Of a DNA stretch of 64,000 nt, positions 20,720 through 31,942 are shown piece by piece; position 1 is the stretch's first letter, and every line of letters begins with the position of its first letter. Origin of the DNA: Cervus elaphus (lineage: Eukaryota; Chordata; Mammalia; Artiodactyla; Cervidae); contig NC_057824.1 in the NCBI RefSeq assembly GCF_910594005.1, forward strand, positions 26,873,314 through 26,937,313, in the 5' to 3' direction. The notes beneath the pieces were generated by a model. That model was not told where the DNA came from, searched no databases, and saw only the letters and a list, made by a program, of their open reading frames with translations. Position numbers and translations under genes: made by a program.

Positions 20720-21980
20720 GACCTCATCCCCTTCCAATCTGCCCTTCTGTACTACACTCCAGCCTCAGGCTGTCTTCCAGGCTGCAGTTCACTTCCTCCT
20801 GAGATCCTTTGCCAGTTATTTCCTGAAACGCTTCTCCCCTGGGTCAGTGTAGACATTCTCCCTTCCCAGCTGGGTCTCAGTTCAAAATGCCCCCACCTCC
20901 AAAAAGCCCTCCTTGACACCTGATCTAAAATCAGTCCCTCTTCCCTCATCACCCTCTGGCACATTTCTCCTGCCCGGTTTCATAGCCCTCATCACTACTA
21001 AGAATTATCCTGTATTTCAGGTCAGTTTCCCTTGAAGAGGCTTCCTAAGGGAAGGCTTTTGGGAAGAACTTGTAAGGGAGCGTGGGATGCAGGACAGGAC
21101 ATGGAAAAGCTGAGCAAAGATATAGATGATACAGCTGACACAAAGCATTGGCAAAGGTACAGGTTCAGGTGACATGGAGCGTCAGCACCCACCGCTACCC
21201 GGGAGCTCCGGAGCAGGGACTGAACCACTGAGTCTGTCTTGCTTTGAAGCAAAGGGAGCTGGGTTTAGGTAGCTACTCATCAGTCAGTCAGAGACTAATG
21301 GCAGCCCCGGTGGTAGGGGGACATAAAATTCGAGGCAATCACAAGCCTTAGCATGACACTGGAGGTATGAGCTGTCAGGAAGGCAACAGAGGCTCCAAGA
21401 AATATGCCAACTCAATCTGCAACATGGTGTTCACTTATTATAATTGACTCATGTCTGTCTACCCTGCTAGACTCTAAGCTCCATGAGGACCAGGCCAGCA
21501 TCTGCTTTATCCACTGTGCATTATTTCTTCGGATACAATTGTTGTTGTTCCACTCGCTAAGTTGTGTCCAACTCTTTGCAACCCCACAGACTGTAGCATG
21601 CCAGGCTCCTCTGTGCTCCACCATCTCCTGGAGTTTGCTCAAACTCAAGCCCGTTGAGTCAGTGATATCCAACCATCTCATCCCCTGCCATCCCCTGTTC
21701 CCTTTGCCTTCAATCTTTGCCAGCATTAAAGTCTTATCCAATGAGTGGGCTCTTTGCATCAGGTGGCCAAAGTTTTGGAGTCTCAGCTTTAGCAACAGTC
21801 CTTCTGATTAATATTCAGGGTTGATTTCCTTTAGGAATGACTGGTTTGATCTCCTTCCAGTCCAAGGGACTCTGTAGAGTCTTCTCCAGCACCACAATTC
21901 AAAGACACCAATTTTCAGCACTCAGCGTTCTTCAGATATAACAGGTGCTCAGTAAATACTGTTTAAATGATCAAAGAATT
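20720..21980 (+). mobile_element. L2 LINE, sense, in three pieces
   Basis: 20720-21020 (tcagttcaaaatgcccccac, aagccctccttgacacctga), 21431-21538 (gactctaagctccatgagga) and 21928-21980 (aacaggtgctcagtaaatac) follow L2 order. The second gap is a BovB insertion. The first gap (21021-21430) holds sequence I cannot assign. Confidence 0.75.
21539..21927 (-). mobile_element. BovB LINE, antisense 3' fragment inside L2
   Basis: A diverged BovB 3' end of about 390 bp. The flanks ttcttcggatacaa (21525-21538) and ttcttcagatataa (21928-21941) form a 14-bp duplication with two differences, consistent with an older insertion. Confidence 0.9.
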
Positions 21981-22299
21981 AGTTTATAAGTTAAGACACT
22001 ACTTACCATACTTAACTCATCCTTATAATCACCCTGGGAGGCAGGACCTTTAAGTCTGAGTACTTTCCAGGCTCAGATCCAAGTCTGTCCACTTGAGAGC
22101 CAATTAACCAGCAGCCCGGATAGAGATAAATCATGAGGGCAAACTTCACTCTAGCTTTGACTTTGAGCCTTTTTCCCTATTCTCCACTACTTCCCACCCC
22201 TAACACATGGATTTTCTTTTGTTTTTCAGAGTACTAATTCCCAACACCCTTAAATGTGAGACCAAAGAATCAGTGCACACATATGTTAAGTCAACCTTA
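21981..22299. other. Unassigned sequence
   Basis: No gene or nameable repeat. 22020-22120 may be a diverged MIR, but too weak to call. Confidence 0.4.
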
Positions 22300-22638
22300 A
22301 AAATGCATTCCAATATATATTAGGTACAGACAAATAGTGTTTGATTCCACTTATATGAGGTACTAGCATAGTCAAATTCAGAGTCAAAAATACACTGGTA
22401 AATGCCAGGGGCCAGGAGGTGGGAGGGGTGAGAAGGGGGCTTGGGGAGCTAGTGTCTAATGGAGACAGAGTTTCAGCTTAGGAAAGTGAAAAATTTGGGA
22501 GCTGAGTGACGGTGAGAGTTGCACAACAAGGTGAAAGTACTTAGTGCCCCTGAACTGTACAGTTAAATATGGTTAAAATAGTGTGTCTTAGATTATGTGA
22601 CTTTTACCATAGGTTTAAAGAAAAAAAAAAAAAAACCT
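22300..22638 (+). mobile_element. L1M 3' UTR, sense
   Basis: Old L1 end: gaggtgggaggggtgag, ggtgagagttgcacaacaag, cccctgaactgtacagttaa, gtgacttttaccata, then a poly(A) run at 22619-22636. Confidence 0.8.
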
Positions 22639-22794
22639 TAAAAAAGAAAATCTTAATATTTACATTAGAAGGGAAAATTCTCAATAACAATCCTGAAGAA
22701 GGCAATGAAATTACTAAACATACCTTCTAAAACAAACAAAAAAGCAAGAGTAGCTGTGTACAATCCCTGTGATATTTTCCTTGATGCCTAAGAC

Positions 22795-22905
22795 ATCACT
22801 CCTCTAAGACTGACCTGTGTACCTGCAGCAGGAACATCACCTGGGAGCTTGCTAGAAATGCAGAATCCCAGGCCTCCCCCATACCTGCTGAATAAGAAGC
22901 TACAA
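22795..22905. mobile_element. MER20-like hAT relic
   Basis: Contains catcacctgggagcttgcta, gaaatgcagaatcccaggcc and ctgctgaataagaagctac, the core of a common mammalian non-autonomous hAT. Ends are eroded. Confidence 0.6.
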
Positions 22906-23296
22906 GACTATCTCCTCCATTTTCTTTCTTGAGTTCCTTCACCCTCAGACCCTCCCCCATTCTGCAGAGCAATTTAACCTTGGACACATCTTCATATCTC
23001 TTAAACACAAAAATATCTCTGTTGAAATCAGTTGTGAAATATTCCAAGACACGACTTCCATGCTGCACAAAAGATTGGGTAGAAGCTGTAAAGTTTCAGA
23101 TTCCCCTTTCTCTTCAACACCAGTCTACCTAAGTGAAAAAGATTTCTTTTACTCTTCCTGTGACAGATATAGCCACTCCATGCTCATCCTTCAGAAGGCT
23201 GATAAGCGATCGTCCATTTGGATTTGTAAGGTTCCAAATACTGTTTTCATCTGCTACACCTAGTTATCTCACTACATCTCCATTGCACCTCCCAAG
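22906..23296. other. Unassigned sequence
   Basis: No gene or nameable repeat; overlapping 67- to 100-codon open frames carry no motif. Confidence 0.45.
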
Positions 23297-23605
23297 AGGT
23301 CAGTTCAGTTCAGTTCAGTTCAGTCGCTCAGTTGTGTCCGACTCTTTGCAACCCCATGGACTGCAGCATACCAGGCTTCCCTGTCCATCACCAACTCCCA
23401 GAGCCTACTCAAACTCATGTCCTTCAAGTCGGTGATGCCATCCAACCATCTCATCCTCTGTCATCCCCTTCTCTTCCCACCTTCAATCTTTCCCAGCATC
23501 AGGGTCTTTTCAAATGAGTCAGTTCCTCGCATCATGTGGCCAAACTATTGGAGTTTCAGCTTCAACATCAGTCCTTCCAATGAATATCCAATGAATACCC
23601 AAGAG
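23297..23605 (-). mobile_element. BovB LINE, antisense 3' fragment
   Basis: About 300 bp, starting with a run of GTTCA repeats (ggtcagttcagttcagttca) and ending near caatgaatatcc. A short repeat of ccaatgaata follows. Confidence 0.92.
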
Positions 23606-23900
23606 GTAGGTATTATTCATATTATCCCATTTTTCTGAAGAGAAAATCGAAGCCCAGAGTCACCTAGTACATAAATGGCAGAGCTGGCACCAAAGTTCAG
23701 GTCTATCTAAGTCCAAGGATACAACAGTTCTTAGTGTAGTATACTGAAACTCGCTCAGTCATGTCCACTCTCTTCAATCCCATGCACTGTAACTCTCCAG
23801 GCTCCCCTGTTCATGGAATTCTCCAGGCAAGAACACTGGAGTGGGTTGCCATTCCCTTCTCCAACAACAGTTCTTACCCAATGTTAATGAGAAATGGAAG
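23606..23900 (-). mobile_element. MIR SINE, antisense, split by Bov-tA
   Basis: MIR features such as attatcccatttttctgaag and ggcagagctggcaccaaagt run to 23733, then resume at 23887 after a SINE. Confidence 0.6.
23734..23873 (-). mobile_element. Bov-tA SINE, antisense, short
   Basis: A 140-bp antisense copy bounded by the exact 13-bp duplication acaacagttctta (23721-23733 and 23874-23886). Confidence 0.93.
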
Positions 23901-24512
23901 AGGATGGTGTCAAGTTCATAATCAAGAGATTAAGGGCTGATATTCCAAGGAGATTGAAGATTCAAAGACACAGCAGAGAAAAGATCTTTCCCCTCTCCTT
24001 TTGCCGTGCCCATATTAAATATTAATTCCCTTTGTCTTTGCAAATACAGAAGTTGACTAAGACACACATCATAAAAAATGCAAGGTAAAGTTTCACTCTA
24101 ATTTCAGCTTTCATATTGAAAATGCATCCAGAGGATATTGCCCCCTGCTTCTGGGGTTGAGCATTTGATCTTCTTTGCCCTTGGTCAATGTCATCCCAAA
24201 GAACAGGGTATAACCAGAGATCAAGGACACAGTCCCATTAGAAGACTGACAGCCCCAGCTCCAGGCATCAAACAAACACTGTCCTTTAAATATTTTTAGG
24301 AAGCAAGAGGATCTGAGAAGGAGACCTTCCTGGCTGATGATTATCTAGATCTCAGGAGAGGGGCTGGGAAGGACAGCTTAGGCAGGAGGGTACGAAGGAC
24401 CCACCAGGATGAAGGAAGGCCCTTGACTGCAGGTTTATGAAGGCACTCTTTTTCAGGGGCCTGATTTCCAACATCTCCTTTTGGGTTTTAAAAAATAATT
24501 TCCACTTTTTTT
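23901..24512. other. Unassigned sequence
   Basis: No gene or nameable repeat in about 600 bp. Confidence 0.45.
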
Positions 24513-24514
24513 TT

Positions 24515-24824
24515 TCCTTGAAAGGATATGTGTTCACTACAGGAAATTTCAAAGACGGGAGCATGGAAAAAGGAGACAAAAATTAACTATAGTCCAAGAA
24601 ATGTCTGTGAATGATAAACACCCAAGTTACCGAAGTGTTTACCCCTAAGGGGAAGGGATGGAGTGTAATGGGAGACAAATAATATACAGGGACCTTCAAC
24701 TACATCAGTTATGTTTTATTTCTTTGGCTAATTATTGGATACATGGATGTGAGTTGCACTTTTTATTTGATACTTTTTCATTATGTCTGAAATAACACAG
24801 GACACATTTTAAAAAGTCATCTGC
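24515..24824 (+). mobile_element. Old L1-like 3' region
   Basis: Blocks such as cagttatgttttatttctt and ttatgtctgaaataacacag resemble old L1 3' UTRs. Weak. Confidence 0.45.
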
Positions 24825-24869
24825 TATACTCATCATTGAAATAAAAGCAAAATATACTCATCATTGAAA
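24825..24869. repeat. 17-bp direct duplication
   Basis: tatactcatcattgaaa occurs exactly at 24825-24841 and 24853-24869, separated by an 11-bp A-rich spacer. It may be a local duplication or a remnant target duplication. Confidence 0.9.
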
Positions 24870-24936
24870 ACTCAGTGCCTGGCACAATCCCAAGCACTCT
24901 CCAAGCCAGGCTTCAACAGTATGTGAACCATGAACT

Positions 24937-25431
24937 TTGGATGTTCAAGCTGGATTTAGAAAAGGCAGAGGAATAGCCAACATCTGTTGGATCATCAGAA
25001 AAGCAAGAGAGTTCCAGAAAAACATCTATTTCTGCTTTATTGACTATGTCAAAGCCTTTGACTGTATAGATCACAACAAACTGTGGAAAATTCTTAAAGA
25101 GATGGGAATACCAGACCACCTTAGCTGCCTCCTGAGAAACCTGTATGCAGGTCAAAAAGCAACAGTTAGAACTGGACATGGAACAATAGACTGGTTCCAA
25201 ATAGGGAAAGGAGTACGTCAAGGCTGTATATTGTCACCCTGCTTATTCAACTTCTGTGCAGAGTACATCATAAGAAATGCCAGGCTGGATGAAGCACAAG
25301 CTGGAATCAAGATTGCCGGGAGAAATATCAGTAAACTCAGATATGCAGATGGCACCACCCTTATGGCAGAAAATGAAGAACTAAAGAGCCTCTTGATGAA
25401 AGTGAAAGAGGAGAGTGAAAAGTTGGCTTAA
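24937..25431 (+). pseudogene. BovB reverse transcriptase remnant with dead active site
   Basis: A 164-residue open stretch keeps RT motif A (IDYVKAFDCIDHNKL), then RTGHGTIDWFQIGKGVRQGC and LSPCLFNFCAEYI. The motif C box expected as YADD reads YADG, so one of the two catalytic aspartates is lost. The N-terminus and endonuclease are absent. A stop separates it from the C-terminal stretch at 25503-25913. Confidence 0.92.
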
Positions 25432-25502
25432 AACTCAACATTCAGAAAACTAAGATCATGGCATCCGGTCCCATCACTTCATGACAAATAGATGGGGAAA
25501 CA

Positions 25503-25913
25503 ATGGAAACAGTGACAGACTATTTGGGGGGCTCCAAAATCACTGCAGATGGTGACTGCAGCCATGAAATGAAAAGATGCTTGCTCCTTGGAAGAAAAGC
25601 TATGACCAACCTAGACAGCATATTAAAAAGCAGAGACATTACTTTGCCAACAAAGGTCCATCTAGTCAAAGCTATGGTTTTTCCAGTAGTCATGTATGAA
25701 CATGAGAGTTGGACTATAAAGAAAGCTGAGACCCAAAGAATTGATGCTTTTGAACTGTGGTGTCGGGGAAGACTCTTGAGAGTCCCTTGGACTGCAGGGA
25801 GATTTAACCAACTAATCCTAAAGGAAATCAGTCCTGAATATTCATTGGAAGGACTGATGCTGAAGCTGAAACTCCAATACTTTGACCACCTGATGCAAAG
25901 AACTGACTCATGA
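25503..25913 (+). pseudogene. BovB RT C-terminal remnant
   Basis: 136 codons with SKITADGDCSHEMKR, FPVVMYEHESWTIKKAE and LRVPWTAGRFNQLILKE, continuing the same element. The last part of the family protein (Arg-rich block) is cut off by a small deletion near 25911. Confidence 0.88.
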
Positions 25914-26189
25914 TGCTGGGAAAGATTGAAGACAGGAGGAGAAGGGGACGACAGAGGATGAGATGGTTGGATGGCATCACCGACTCTATGGACATGAGTT
26001 TGAGCAAGATCTGGGAGTTGGCGATGGACAGGGAAGTCTGCTGCAGTCCATGGGGTCACAAAGAGTCAGACACGACTGGGTGACAGAACTGAACTGAACT
26101 GAGCACAACCCCTGATACACAGTAAGTACCTAATAAATATTGCTTGAAGGAATGAATGAGTGTGAGTGACTTAACACTGTATTGAGTGT

Positions 26190-26400
26190 GTAGGTATGCT
26201 CAATCAAGTCCAACTCTTTAGTACTCCATGGACTATAGCCTGCCAGGTTCCTCTGCCCTTGAAATTTCCCAGGCAAGAACCCTGGAGTGAGTTGCAATTT
26301 CCTACTCCTGGGGATCTTCCTGACCCAGGGATTGGACCCATATCTCATGTCTCCTGCATTGGCAGGCAGGTTCTTTACCACTGAGTCACTTGGGAAGCCC
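26190..26400 (-). mobile_element. Bov-tA SINE, antisense
   Basis: Diverged antisense copy with cccaggcaagaaccctggag and accactgagtcacttgggaa. Confidence 0.88.
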
Positions 26401-26623
26401 CAACAGTATGTTACCTCTGATAGTTTTCATCATCTAGAAATTAAGGCCAGCAGTGTCTTCTCTCAAAGTTCAGTGAGAGTTAAACATATGTGGGATCCTA
26501 CCAGTCGGAAGTGCCATTTTGATAAATATCTACCCAGGGCTTTCATTTTTCCAAAACATGGATTAGTTAATATCATTTAAAAAAATAAGATCATGTAATA
26601 CATACTACGTTGCAATCAGATAC

Positions 26624-27287
26624 TAAGATCATGGCATCTGGCCCCATCACTTCATGGCAAATAGATGGGGGAAAAATGGAAACAGCAATACACTTTATTT
26701 TCTTGGGCTCCAAAATCACTGTGGACAGTGACTGCAGCCATGAAACTAAAAGACGCTTGCTCCTTGGAAGAAAAGTTATGACAAACAAAGACAGTGTATT
26801 AAAAAGCAGAGACATTACTTTGATGACAAAGATCCATATAGTCAAAGCTATGGTTTCCCGGGAGTAATGTATGGATGTGAGAATTGGACTGTAAAGAATG
26901 CTGAGCACCAAAGAATTCATGTTTTTGAATTGTAGGGCTGGAGAAGACTCTTGACAGTTCCTTGGACTGCAAGGAGATCAAACCAGTGAATCCTAAAGGA
27001 AATCAGCCCTGAACATTCATTGGAAAGACTGATGCTGAAGTTGAAGTTCCAACACTTTGGCCAAGTGATGTGAAGACCCAACTCATTGGAAAAAGACCCT
27101 GATGCTGGGAAAGATTAAAGGCAAGAGGAGAAGCGGGCAACAGAGGATGAGATAGCTGAATGGCATCATTGACTCAAGGGACATGAATTTGAGCAAACTC
27201 CAGGAGATAGTGAAGGACAGGGAAGGCTGGTGTGCTGCCATCCATGTGATCGCAAAGAGTCAGACATGACTCAGGACTGAACAAAAA
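26624..27287 (+). mobile_element. BovB LINE 3' fragment, sense
   Basis: About 660 bp from aagatcatggcatctggcc to ggactgaacaaaaa, bounded by the exact 11-bp duplication caatcagatac (26613-26623 and 27288-27298). Only the C-terminal coding part is present, with several frameshifts. Confidence 0.94.
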
Positions 27288-27309
27288 CAATCAGATACAG
27301 TCAAGGCAT

Positions 27310-27475
27310 TTTCTCACGTCCTTTAAATTCCTTTCTTTTTCTTTCCTTCTTTCTTATTATTTTTCTTTTTTGGCTGCACCATGCAGCATGTAGAATCTTA
27401 GTTCCCCAACAAAGAATCGAATCTGTGCCCCGCTACAGTGGAAGTGTGGAGCAACTGCCAGGAAATTCCTAATTC
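27310..27475 (-). mobile_element. CT-rich tract and CHR-type SINE, antisense
   Basis: A pyrimidine tract (27320-27368) precedes an antisense CHR-type SINE fragment: ggctgcaccatgcagcatgt, then ttagttccccaacaaagaat. The tract is the complement of the SINE's purine-rich tail. Confidence 0.7.
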
Positions 27476-27769
27476 TTTTCTTTATTATTTTAGTGGCTGA
27501 ATATTATTCCATTATATGAGTAAATCTCCTTTGAGTTTTGCAAGATTCAACATCCTTCACAGAAAAGGATTGTCTGAGGGTAGCATTGTCAGAATTACTC
27601 TGGGTAGACTCCCAGGAGGCAGAAGGCACTGTCCTCTACAAATAAGAGGATTAATTATATTTCTCCCAGGTAACCTGAGTTGAAACTCAGTTGTGTTAGG
27701 GAACACTCTGAGAGGTTTGGGGACCTATTCTTATTCTTGTTTAGCTTGCTAGGGAAGCACAGTCTCAGA
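27476..27769. other. Unassigned sequence
   Basis: Nothing nameable; 27480-27530 (gtggctgaatattattccat) hints at an old antisense L1. Confidence 0.35.
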
Positions 27770-28066
27770 TGTTTCCTCTCTTGGCTTCCAGTTACCTACA
27801 AAATAAAATCCAAATTTCCATGTACCCTCACAATCTGGCCCCCCATCAGCCACTGTGTCTAGGCCCCTGAACTCTCCATCATCCAGTCATGTGGACTTGT
27901 CCACCTCTGGATCACATCAAGAGCCTTCCTGGCCCCAGCTGATCACCACCCTTCAGAACTGGAGCACTTCTTCCCCAGCTTCTCCTCCTTCTTTGATACA
28001 AGTTGAATGTCACTTCCTCAGAAAGGCTTTTCTGATCCCCTAATTTAAAGAACCTCACCTGCTATA

Positions 28067-28470
28067 AACCACAGGAAGCTCAGCTTGGTGCTCTGTGATG
28101 ACCTAAATAAAGGGAGGGGATATACACATGTGTGTGTGTGCATGCTAAGTCACTTCAGTCATGTCCAACTCTTTGCGACCCTTTGGACTGTAGCCTGCTG
28201 GGCTCCTCTGTCCATGGGATTCCACAGGCAAGAATACTGGAGTGAGTTGCCGTGCCCTCCTCCAGGGGATCTTTCCAACCCAGGGATCAAACAAGTGTCT
28301 CTTGTGTCTCCTTGCATTGGCAGGCGGGTTCTTTACCACTAGCGCCACCTGGGAACCCCAGATATATATATATATATATAATATACATACAGCTGATTCA
28401 TTTCCTTGTACAGCAGAAACTAATGCAACATTATAAAGCAATTATATTCCAATATGAATAATTAAATAAG
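28067..28470 (+). mobile_element. L1 3' end inside L2, split by Bov-tA
   Basis: 28067-28138 (caggaagctcagcttggtgc, ctctgtgatgacctaaat) and 28361-28470 (tttccttgtacagcagaaac, ttataaagcaattatattcc) are one L1 3' UTR. A (TA)n run lies at 28363-28380. Confidence 0.85.
28139..28360 (-). mobile_element. Bov-tA SINE, antisense, innermost of a three-level nest
   Basis: Full-length antisense copy (gctaagtcacttcagtcatg to ccacctgggaacccc) in the L1 3' UTR, beside a (TG)n run at 28127-28140. Confidence 0.93.
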
Positions 28471-28733
28471 GAAGATTCCTTCATATCCTCTCTCATAACA
28501 CCCTGTCCTTTCTCTTCACAGCCTTTGCTCTATTGTAATAATTAAATATTTATCTGCATGTTTGTCAAATGCCTGTCCTCACTTTCACTGTCCTCCTTAC
28601 CGAGGACTCTCAGCCCCACGAGGACAGGGAGGAACCACATCTGTTTTGTTCACTGAATATGTGCAACTAGCACACAGCCCCTGATGCACACTGAGGCCTA
28701 ATAAATCTTGAATGAATGAATGAATGAAAAAAC

Positions 28734-29479
28734 AAATCACTTGGACAGAGGAGTAGATGTGTATTACTGACCTCTAGGCTTCAGTTTCATCTGTCAATAA
28801 GAAATAGGGCCAACAATATTTCCCCACATTTCCCCACCCCAATTATTATGAGTAAATGCACCCCTTCTGAGAAATGTCCCACTGGGCATAGTTAGCAGTG
28901 AGAAAAGATTTCCATCTGCACGGTCCTTTTGCTCCTCAAACATCCCTGGCCTTAGTATTTAAAGTGGCAGACATGCTGCCCTACTTAACTTAAAACTTTC
29001 TCTTTCTTCTTTGGAAGGCAGGTGTATATGAGAACGCTGGAATATTCATTTTCATATAATCCCTTTGAACCTTGAAATGCATATGATAGAAAAACGGGAG
29101 GACACACACAGCATTACCTTTTTTTCTAGCTAACTACTGTTTACAAAGTTGGTTGCTCTGGGTTAGTTCAAAATACCTTTTCAAAGCTTAGGCAGTTAAT
29201 TACAGCTGCTTCTGGGCCCATGGAACCTGAGCCACACTCAGATCAACAGCTTTGACTACACTGGGAGGGAAAATGTGTCACTCAGGCATGACAAGCTGAA
29301 TGCCAGTCACCCCAGGAACCAATGTTTCTATAAGCCAGTGCTCCCAGCCTCATGTTCTATTTGCAATAGTTTATACAAACAATAATTAATCAATGCAAAT
29401 ACATCCTTTACTTCCCAAAGAAAATCTGGCCTCCAATCTGGAATGGAGGGGATGTTAAGTAATTCATCCATTCAACCCA
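28734..29479. other. Unassigned, low-repeat sequence
   Basis: No gene or nameable repeat in about 750 bp. It could hold conserved non-coding sequence, but I cannot test conservation. Confidence 0.4.
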
Positions 29480-30440
29480 CAAATATCTATTGACCACCCA
29501 CTACGTGTCAAGTTTTGCACTAGATGCTAAGCAAGAATACAGCTGTGAACGAGACCTTAAAAGATCTCTGCTGTCAAGGAGCTTACATCTTCTTAGAGGG
29601 AGACGGAAGGGGGACAGAAGACAGAAAAACAAAAGAAGAAAATGAAGAAAAAATATCTTACAGAGCACTTTTTCAGATAAACTAAGACAAAGAAAGAATG
29701 AGAAAGGTTGATATTGGATCAGGAGATATCTCAACAGCAAGAAGAAATTAGCTACATGAAAAGTCTTAAAGCAGAACATTCAGACTTGTAGACACAGTGG
29801 GGAAAGGAGAAGAAAGGACGAATTGGGAGAGCATCATTGAAACATATACATTACCAGGTGTAAAATAGATAGCCAGCGCGAATCTGATCTGTGACACACG
29901 GAGCTCAAACCTGGGGCTCTCTGACAACCTAGAGGGGTGAGATGGGGTGGGAGGTGGGAGCAAGGTTCCAGAGGGAAGGGACATGTGTATACCAATGGCT
30001 GGTTCATGCTGATATATGGCAGAGACCAACACAATATTGTGGAGCAATTACCCTTCAATTAAAAATAAAGAAAGAAGAGCATTCTAGGAAGACAGAACAA
30101 GTAGTACAAAGGCCCTGGAGTGGGAAGGTCAGATTTTTGCAACATCGGCAAGTGAACTGAAGAGGAAATAGAAAGATGGGTGTAGAGGCTGACCTTATAT
30201 GTCATGGTAAAGTTTCCGTTTCTTCTACGGGGCAAACAGAAGCCACTGGATGGTTTTCACAAGGGAGTAATATGATATGACTTATGTTTTTAAACATCAT
30301 CTGGCCACTGTGTGGAAAATGTATTATAGGTATAGGTATACACATAGTGAGACCGTACAGGAGGCTGTTGCTATAATCTAAAAGAGAAGTGGTGATGGCT
30401 TAGGCAAAGATGTCACAGACGATTCATGTCCACAGTGGGC
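29480..30440 (-). mobile_element. L2 LINE, antisense, split by an L1
   Basis: Reverse L2 at 29480-29785 (accacccactacgtgtcaag, aaggagcttacatcttctta) and 30074-30440 (caaaggccctggagtgggaa, gccactggatggttttcaca, aggaggctgttgctataatc). The middle is an L1 3' end. Confidence 0.75.
29786..30073 (+). mobile_element. L1 3' end, sense, inside L2
   Basis: Bovine-type L1 3' UTR: cctagaggggtgagatgggg, gatatatggcagagaccaac, cttcaattaaaaataaag. Boundaries are approximate. Confidence 0.88.
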
Positions 30441-30632
30441 TTACAGTCAGTTAAGGGAAACTTTCAAACCCACAGAGGAAGGACATGAATCCTACAAGAA
30501 CTTAAACAATAAAATACAATGATAAGTTAATTTGTACAGGAAAGTTCAAACCTTCATTCAAGCCTTTTGTGTTGGAAGAGGTGGTATACAAATAATCTTC
30601 CTTTCCTTCCTTCCCTAAATCATTAGTAAGAT
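30441..30632. other. Unassigned sequence
   Basis: Nothing nameable. Confidence 0.4.
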
Positions 30633-30643
30633 TCACCTGTTTA

Positions 30644-31062
30644 GTTATACAGAGAGAGGAAGTCAGAAAGAGAAAAATAAATATTAACACATATATATGG
30701 AGTCTAGAAAACTGGTATTGATGAACTTATTTTCAGGGCAGCAATAGAGACTCAGACAAGAAAACAAACTTATGGACACAGCTGGGGAAGGAGAGGGTGG
30801 GACGAATTGAGAGAGAAGCACTGAAAAAAATATATTACTTTATGTAAAATAGATACTAATTGAAAGTTGTCCTACAGTCCAGGGAGCTGAGCCTGGTGCT
30901 CTGTGACCACCTAGAGGGGTGGGATAGGGTGGGAGGTGGGAGGGAGGTTCAAGACAGAGGAGACATGTATAACCTATGGCGGATTCATGTTGATGTATGG
31001 CAGAAACCAGCACAACATTGTAAAGCAATTATCCTCCAATTAAAAATAAATTTAAAGAAGAG
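30644..31062 (+). mobile_element. L1 3' end, sense, with target duplication
   Basis: A 419-bp 5'-truncated L1 with the G-rich block at 30916-30944 and the caattatcctccaattaaaa terminus. The duplication tcacctgttta is exact at 30633-30643 and 31063-31073. Confidence 0.93.
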
Positions 31063-31073
31063 TCACCTGTTTA

Positions 31074-31659
31074 TGATCTACCTGTAGGTCTTAGATACTG
31101 CCATAACCTTCAAAGAACAAGGTCAAAGGAGAGAAAGATGAAAGGCAGGTATTCTTTCTCTCTGGTGTATAAAATCCAAGAGGTTTGGGATGAGGATACT
31201 AAGGCCAGAGTTTATTTGAATGAATCCAGCCATGGAACAAGTCAGAATTAGAAACCTCTCCTTCTTCCCCATGTGGTGAAATAGGAACATCTTGGGTCAT
31301 GGAGTGAAGGCTGTGGATGAAATGACTTAGGGTCTTCCAATGATGCTCACTTGGGTGGTTAAGAAACTGTGTTGGGAAGAGAACAGATAGCTGGAGTGTA
31401 TCTGTGAAAGGATCACAGTCATGCAGGGTCCAGTAACACCTCCTAAATGTCTGCCAGGCAATTAGTCTCTTTTGTAACTTATATTACTCCAGGGCCCTGG
31501 GACCATAGCAGCTGAGGGGGTGGGACAGGAAACTTGGCAACCTTAATCCAATAATCAAATATGGTGGGTGAAGAGTATAAGACATATCAAAGATCAGTAA
31601 TCAACATCTGGATGAGTGAAACCAAGACTCACCCCTAGAAGTATCAGAAAATAAATATC
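31074..31659. other. Unassigned sequence
   Basis: No gene or nameable repeat in about 590 bp. Confidence 0.45.
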
Positions 31660-31770
31660 AAATATTATACTAATAATATATAGTATTTATATATTATATA
31701 TATTATATAGTATTTAATATTATATATTATAATATAAATAATATATTATATTAAATAATAGCATATTAAA
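31660..31770. repeat. AT-only low-complexity tract
   Basis: About 110 bp almost entirely A and T with tandem and inverted TATTATA-type units. Likely to form hairpins and hard to assemble. Confidence 0.9.
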
Positions 31771-31774
31771 TAAA

Positions 31775-31865
31775 CATAGGAGAAGGAAATGGCAACCCAC
31801 TCCAGTATTCTTGCCTGGAAAAGTCCATGGACAGAGGAGCCTGGCGGATGACTGAGCATGCAAGC
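31775..31865 (+). mobile_element. Bov-tA SINE fragment
   Basis: The middle of Bov-tA (ggagaaggaaatggcaaccc, cagaggagcctggcgg) without the tRNA-derived head. Confidence 0.85.
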
Positions 31866-31942
31866 ATAAGGGTGGAGGGAGATGGGTTGGTAGCAATAAG
31901 CTTGTAGAACTAAAAATAAATAAATAAATAAACATAATACAT

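Larger units (their letters stand above)
24892..26102 (+). mobile_element. BovB LINE with RT region, sense
   Basis: About 1.2 kb, from the RT fingers to the terminal gaactgaactgag. The flanks gcacaatccc (24882-24891) and gcacaacccc (26103-26112) form a 10-bp duplication with one difference. It interrupts an L2 end. Confidence 0.93.
24870..26160 (+). mobile_element. L2 LINE 3' end, sense, split by BovB
   Basis: actcagtgcctggcacaatc at 24870-24891 and gatacacagtaagtacctaa to gaatgaatgagtg at 26103-26160 are the two halves of an L2 terminus. Confidence 0.8.
27770..28733 (+). mobile_element. L2 LINE, sense, containing L1 and Bov-tA
   Basis: L2 at 27770-28066 (acctacaaaataaaatccaa, gaatgtcacttcctcagaaa) resumes at 28471-28733 (cccacgaggacagggaggaa, gcctaataaatcttgaatga). 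The gap contains an L1 3' end which itself contains a SINE. Confidence 0.85.
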
